DNA of 61,470 bases from Paenibacillus cremeus. Lineage in GTDB: Bacteria; Bacillota; Bacilli; Paenibacillales; NBRC-103111. The notes under the pieces were generated by a model. It worked only from the letters and a program-made list of their open reading frames with translations, was not told the DNA's origin and ran no database searches. The DNA is taken from the NCBI RefSeq assembly GCF_007786445.1, contig NZ_VNJI01000047.1, forward strand, positions 1-61,470. Reading direction: 5' to 3'. Below are positions 59,590-61,470 of this stretch, piece by piece (position 1 is the stretch's first letter; each line of letters opens with the position of its first letter). The translations under genes and the position numbers were made by a program.

Positions 59590-60321
59590 ATGAGTTACTT
59601 GGATATGCTTACACGGCTTGGCGTGGGCAGTGCGCACCCAGGCGGCTTCTCCGCCACCTTGCACCAGCTTCAGCAGTTCCCTCTGCCGGAGGGAAGCCGG
59701 ATTCTGGAGGTCGGCTGCGGCACCGGACGGACCGCTTGTTACCTTGCGAAGCAAGGCTATACCATCACCGGCCTCGACATCCGGGAGGAAATGCTCGTCA
59801 AAGCCAGAGCCCGTGCGGAAAAAGAAGGCTTGGCGATTTCCTTCGTCCAAGGCAGCATTGATGCGCTTCCGTTCGCCGACGGCTCGTTCGATGTGATTCT
59901 CGCGGAGTCGGTCACGAACTTTGCGGACATTAGGGCGACGCTGCGTGAGTACTCCCGCGTGCTGAGCCCTGGCGGTGCGCTCTACGACCGGGAAGTCATG
60001 CTGCTGCAGCCAATGCCGGAGGCCGAGTACGAGGAGATCGTCCGGTTCTTCGGGTTCGGCGGACTGCTGAGCGACGCCGAGTGGCCGCAAGCACTCATGG
60101 CAGCAGGCTTTGCACGAACGGAAACGTGGAACCGCTCCGTGTTTGAAGAGCATCTTGGCGAAGATCAGGAGCGAAATCCCGATCTGCTGCAGGTCATTGA
60201 CCAAGGCGCGATTCTGGACTCCAAAGTATGGCGGACCTCGATCGAGCACGATGAGCTGATCGGCCGCAACCGCGAAACCCTCGGCTACGCACTGTTCATC
60301 GCTGTCAAAGGGGAATCGTGA
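59590..60321 (+). CDS. Class I SAM-dependent methyltransferase
   Basis: From MSYLDMLTRLGVGSAHPGGF (AGAAGGGG about 10 bases before) the protein has 243 residues. Motif I is ILEVGCGTGRTACYLA, with the acidic GLDIRE next and FADGSFDVILAESVTNFADI as motif IV. It belongs to the Methyltransf_11/25 group of small-molecule methyltransferases. The substrate is unknown. It is followed after 16 bases by a nucleotidyltransferase-domain gene, so the two probably share a transcript. Confidence 0.85.
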   Translation: MSYLDMLTRLGVGSAHPGGFSATLHQLQQFPLPEGSRILEVGCGTGRTACYLAKQGYTITGLDIREEMLVKARARAEKEGLAISFVQGSIDALPFADGSFDVILAESVTNFADIRATLREYSRVLSPGGALYDREVMLLQPMPEAEYEEIVRFFGFGGLLSDAEWPQALMAAGFARTETWNRSVFEEHLGEDQERNPDLLQVIDQGAILDSKVWRTSIEHDELIGRNRETLGYALFIAVKGES

Positions 60322-60337
60322 GGCGGAGGGGTTAGAC

Positions 60338-61153
60338 ATGAGCGTGCGATTAGCACCGATAGACGCGGCCATTCGGTTTGTAGAGGAGTATTTTCCTGCC
60401 TGCGAGGCCGCCCTCCTCGCGGGCAGCAGCATCCAGGGTCGCGCCACCGCGACCTCGGACCTCGATCTCGTCCTCTTCGACGAGTCCCAGCCCGGCCCGT
60501 TCCGGCAGACGTTCGTCGCCTATGACTGGGTCATCGAGGCGTTTGTCCTCACGCGGGCGACGTACCGCTATTTCTTCGACGAAGGGATCGACTCCGCCAT
60601 CCCTTCGCTTCAGCGCATGTGCGCGGAAGGCCAGCTACTACGCGGCGGCGAGCTGGTAAGCGATATCGTCGAGGAAGCCCGCGCCGAGCTGCTCGCCGGC
60701 CCGCCGACCTGGTCGCGCGAGGAGGTCAATAAGGGGCGCTACGAGATTGGCGAAGCGCTTGAGGACCTGACCGGCTGCGACCAGCGCGAGGAAGGGCTGT
60801 TCATCGTCCACAAGCTAGCCGGACTGCTGGCGGAGTTTAAGCTGCGCACGAGCGGTTGCTGGCTCGGCGACGGCAAGTGGCTGCACCGCTGCCTGCAGCG
60901 GTGCGATGCCGTTTGGAGCGCCCAGCTGACGGAGGCGCTGGAAGCGTATTATCGGCGCGACGATGCGGCGCCGCTGGGTTTGCTGTCGGCGCAGCTGCTT
61001 GCGCCGTTTGGGGGGTTCCTCGTGCACGGCTATGCCGAGGGCACGGGGGTGTTTGATGCCGCCGAGGGTGAGGCGGCAGAGGGGTTCGGCGACGCGTCTG
61101 CGGCGGCGTTGGGGTTGGGCGGGCTGCTGGGCGAAGCGCGAGGGGACGCTTAA
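60338..61153 (+). CDS. Nucleotidyltransferase-domain protein (antibiotic-nucleotidyltransferase-like)
   Basis: The 271-residue protein has an N-terminal NTP-transferase domain with GSSIQGRATATSDLDLVLF, the Gly-Ser and Asp-x-Asp that bind Mg-nucleotide. A second Asp or Glu is expected in DWVIEAFV. A mostly helical second domain follows. It resembles ANT/MNT-type proteins, but whether it modifies an antibiotic, a protein or RNA is unknown. The C-terminus (about 235-271) is Ala/Gly-rich and of low complexity. The start has GGCGGAGGGG 7 bases before. The 51-bp array 3 begins right after the stop. Confidence 0.75.
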   Translation: MSVRLAPIDAAIRFVEEYFPACEAALLAGSSIQGRATATSDLDLVLFDESQPGPFRQTFVAYDWVIEAFVLTRATYRYFFDEGIDSAIPSLQRMCAEGQLLRGGELVSDIVEEARAELLAGPPTWSREEVNKGRYEIGEALEDLTGCDQREEGLFIVHKLAGLLAEFKLRTSGCWLGDGKWLHRCLQRCDAVWSAQLTEALEAYYRRDDAAPLGLLSAQLLAPFGGFLVHGYAEGTGVFDAAEGEAAEGFGDASAAALGLGGLLGEARGDA

Positions 61154-61155
61154 GC

Positions 61156-61349
61156 GTCCACCACCGCCCCCGGCGGCTCCTCTAACGCGGATTTTCCGCT
61201 CTACTTGTCCACCACCGCCCCCGGCGGCTCCTCTAACGCGGATTTTCCGCTCTGCTCATCCACCACCGCCCTCGGCGGCTCCTCTAACGCGGATTTTCCG
61301 CTCTACTCGTCCACCACCGCCCTCGGCGGCTCCTCTAACGCGGATTTTG
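61156..61349. repeat. Tandem array 3: four units, 51-bp period, last one cut
   Basis: TCTAACGCGG begins at 61181, 61232, 61283 and 61334, a period of exactly 51. Each unit contains GCGGATTTTCCGC and a second dyad CCGCC-CTC-GGCGG. The fourth copy departs from the consensus after GCGGATTTT, just before the IS element, which suggests that the insertion or an associated deletion cut the array. Confidence 0.85.
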
Positions 61350-61470
61350 CAGCTAGAATAAAAAGTGGACACCTCTTATTCGCAAACAGATAATGGACTT
61401 ACAAACACATAACGAGGTGTCAATCATGGGCGAAAAAAGACAGAGTTACAACGAGACATTTAAGCGAGAA
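61350..61470 (+). mobile_element. Left end of an IS3-type insertion sequence
   Basis: A terminal-repeat-like TGGACACCTC (from 61366, possibly starting earlier at about 61354) is followed by a transposase-type start codon with a GAGGTG site. The element runs beyond the window, so its right end, target duplication and exact boundary cannot be seen. Confidence 0.65.
61426..61470 (+). CDS. Transposase orfA (HTH_Tnp_1 type), partial
   Basis: Only the first 15 codons are in the window: MGEKRQSYNETFKRE. The Y/F-x-x-x-FKRE string is the typical beginning of IS3-family OrfA helix-turn-helix proteins. GAGGTG lies 8 bases upstream. The rest lies past position 61470. Confidence 0.7.
   Translation, partial: MGEKRQSYNETFKRE

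Overview
The window looks like a chromosomal segment of a spore-forming Firmicute of the Paenibacillaceae, most likely Paenibacillus-like. The reasons are: mid-50s GC in most of the window, Bacillus-type ribosome binding sites, a GerA/GerB/GerC germinant-receptor operon, a SleL/YaaH-type cortex hydrolase, YyaC, YmaF and YjcZ-type sporulation proteins, a YesM/YesN-type two-component pair with a CUT1 sugar ABC transporter, and a c-di-AMP (ydaO) riboswitch in front of a KimA potassium importer.

Layout. Positions 1-3300 are an AT-richer, decayed accessory patch: the 5' end of a probable group II intron sitting just behind a terminator, an intact lgt, a MFS-like fragment, a ROK repressor pseudogene, a decayed second lgt copy and a truncated Ser/Thr kinase. 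Positions 3.4-5.5 kb hold a secreted stalk-domain protein and a LysM-GH18 hydrolase. Positions 5.6-10.3 kb hold a two-gene operon of an Sfp-type phosphopantetheinyl transferase and a one-module NRPS (C-A-T-TE) whose condensation motif is degenerate. Positions 10.4-13.2 kb hold small sporulation and membrane proteins with an XRE regulator. Positions 13.4-21.7 kb form a sulfated-glycan-type locus: response regulator, binding lipoprotein, two permeases and a sulfatase in one direction, with the sensor kinase divergent.

Positions 22-34 kb are housekeeping-like single genes and small operons (MBL hydrolase, thioredoxin-like, DedA, cupredoxin, methyltransferase, TSUP exporter, TetR plus SMR exporter, ABC exporter, YyaC, glycosyltransferase). 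Positions 35.9-38.7 kb carry thyA-folA-NAGPA. Positions 39.4-41.5 kb carry riboswitch plus kimA. Positions 44-48.8 kb carry a permease, a MerR regulator with its oxidoreductase, an NlpC/P60 lipoprotein and a collagen-like protein. Positions 48.9-54.1 kb are a germination operon gerA-gerB-gerB-gerC plus a 48-residue membrane protein. Positions 54.2-57.4 kb pair a Gfo/Idh/MocA oxidoreductase with a heparinase II/III-family protein. The right end holds a polysaccharide deacetylase, a methyltransferase, a nucleotidyltransferase and the left end of an IS3-type element.

The most unusual signal is non-coding. Three intergenic tandem arrays (about 35.05-35.41, 42.96-43.81 and 61.16-61.35 kb) have different unit sequences but share a 51-bp period and the same core palindrome GCGG(A/G)TTTTCCGC, each unit also carrying a second GC-rich dyad. 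A single related palindrome lies at 26458. All lie 3' of plus-strand genes. The largest array (17 units) is bracketed by GGAAC/GTTCC palindromes that share flanking sequence. The second candidate novelty is the stand-alone NRPS module with a defective C domain.
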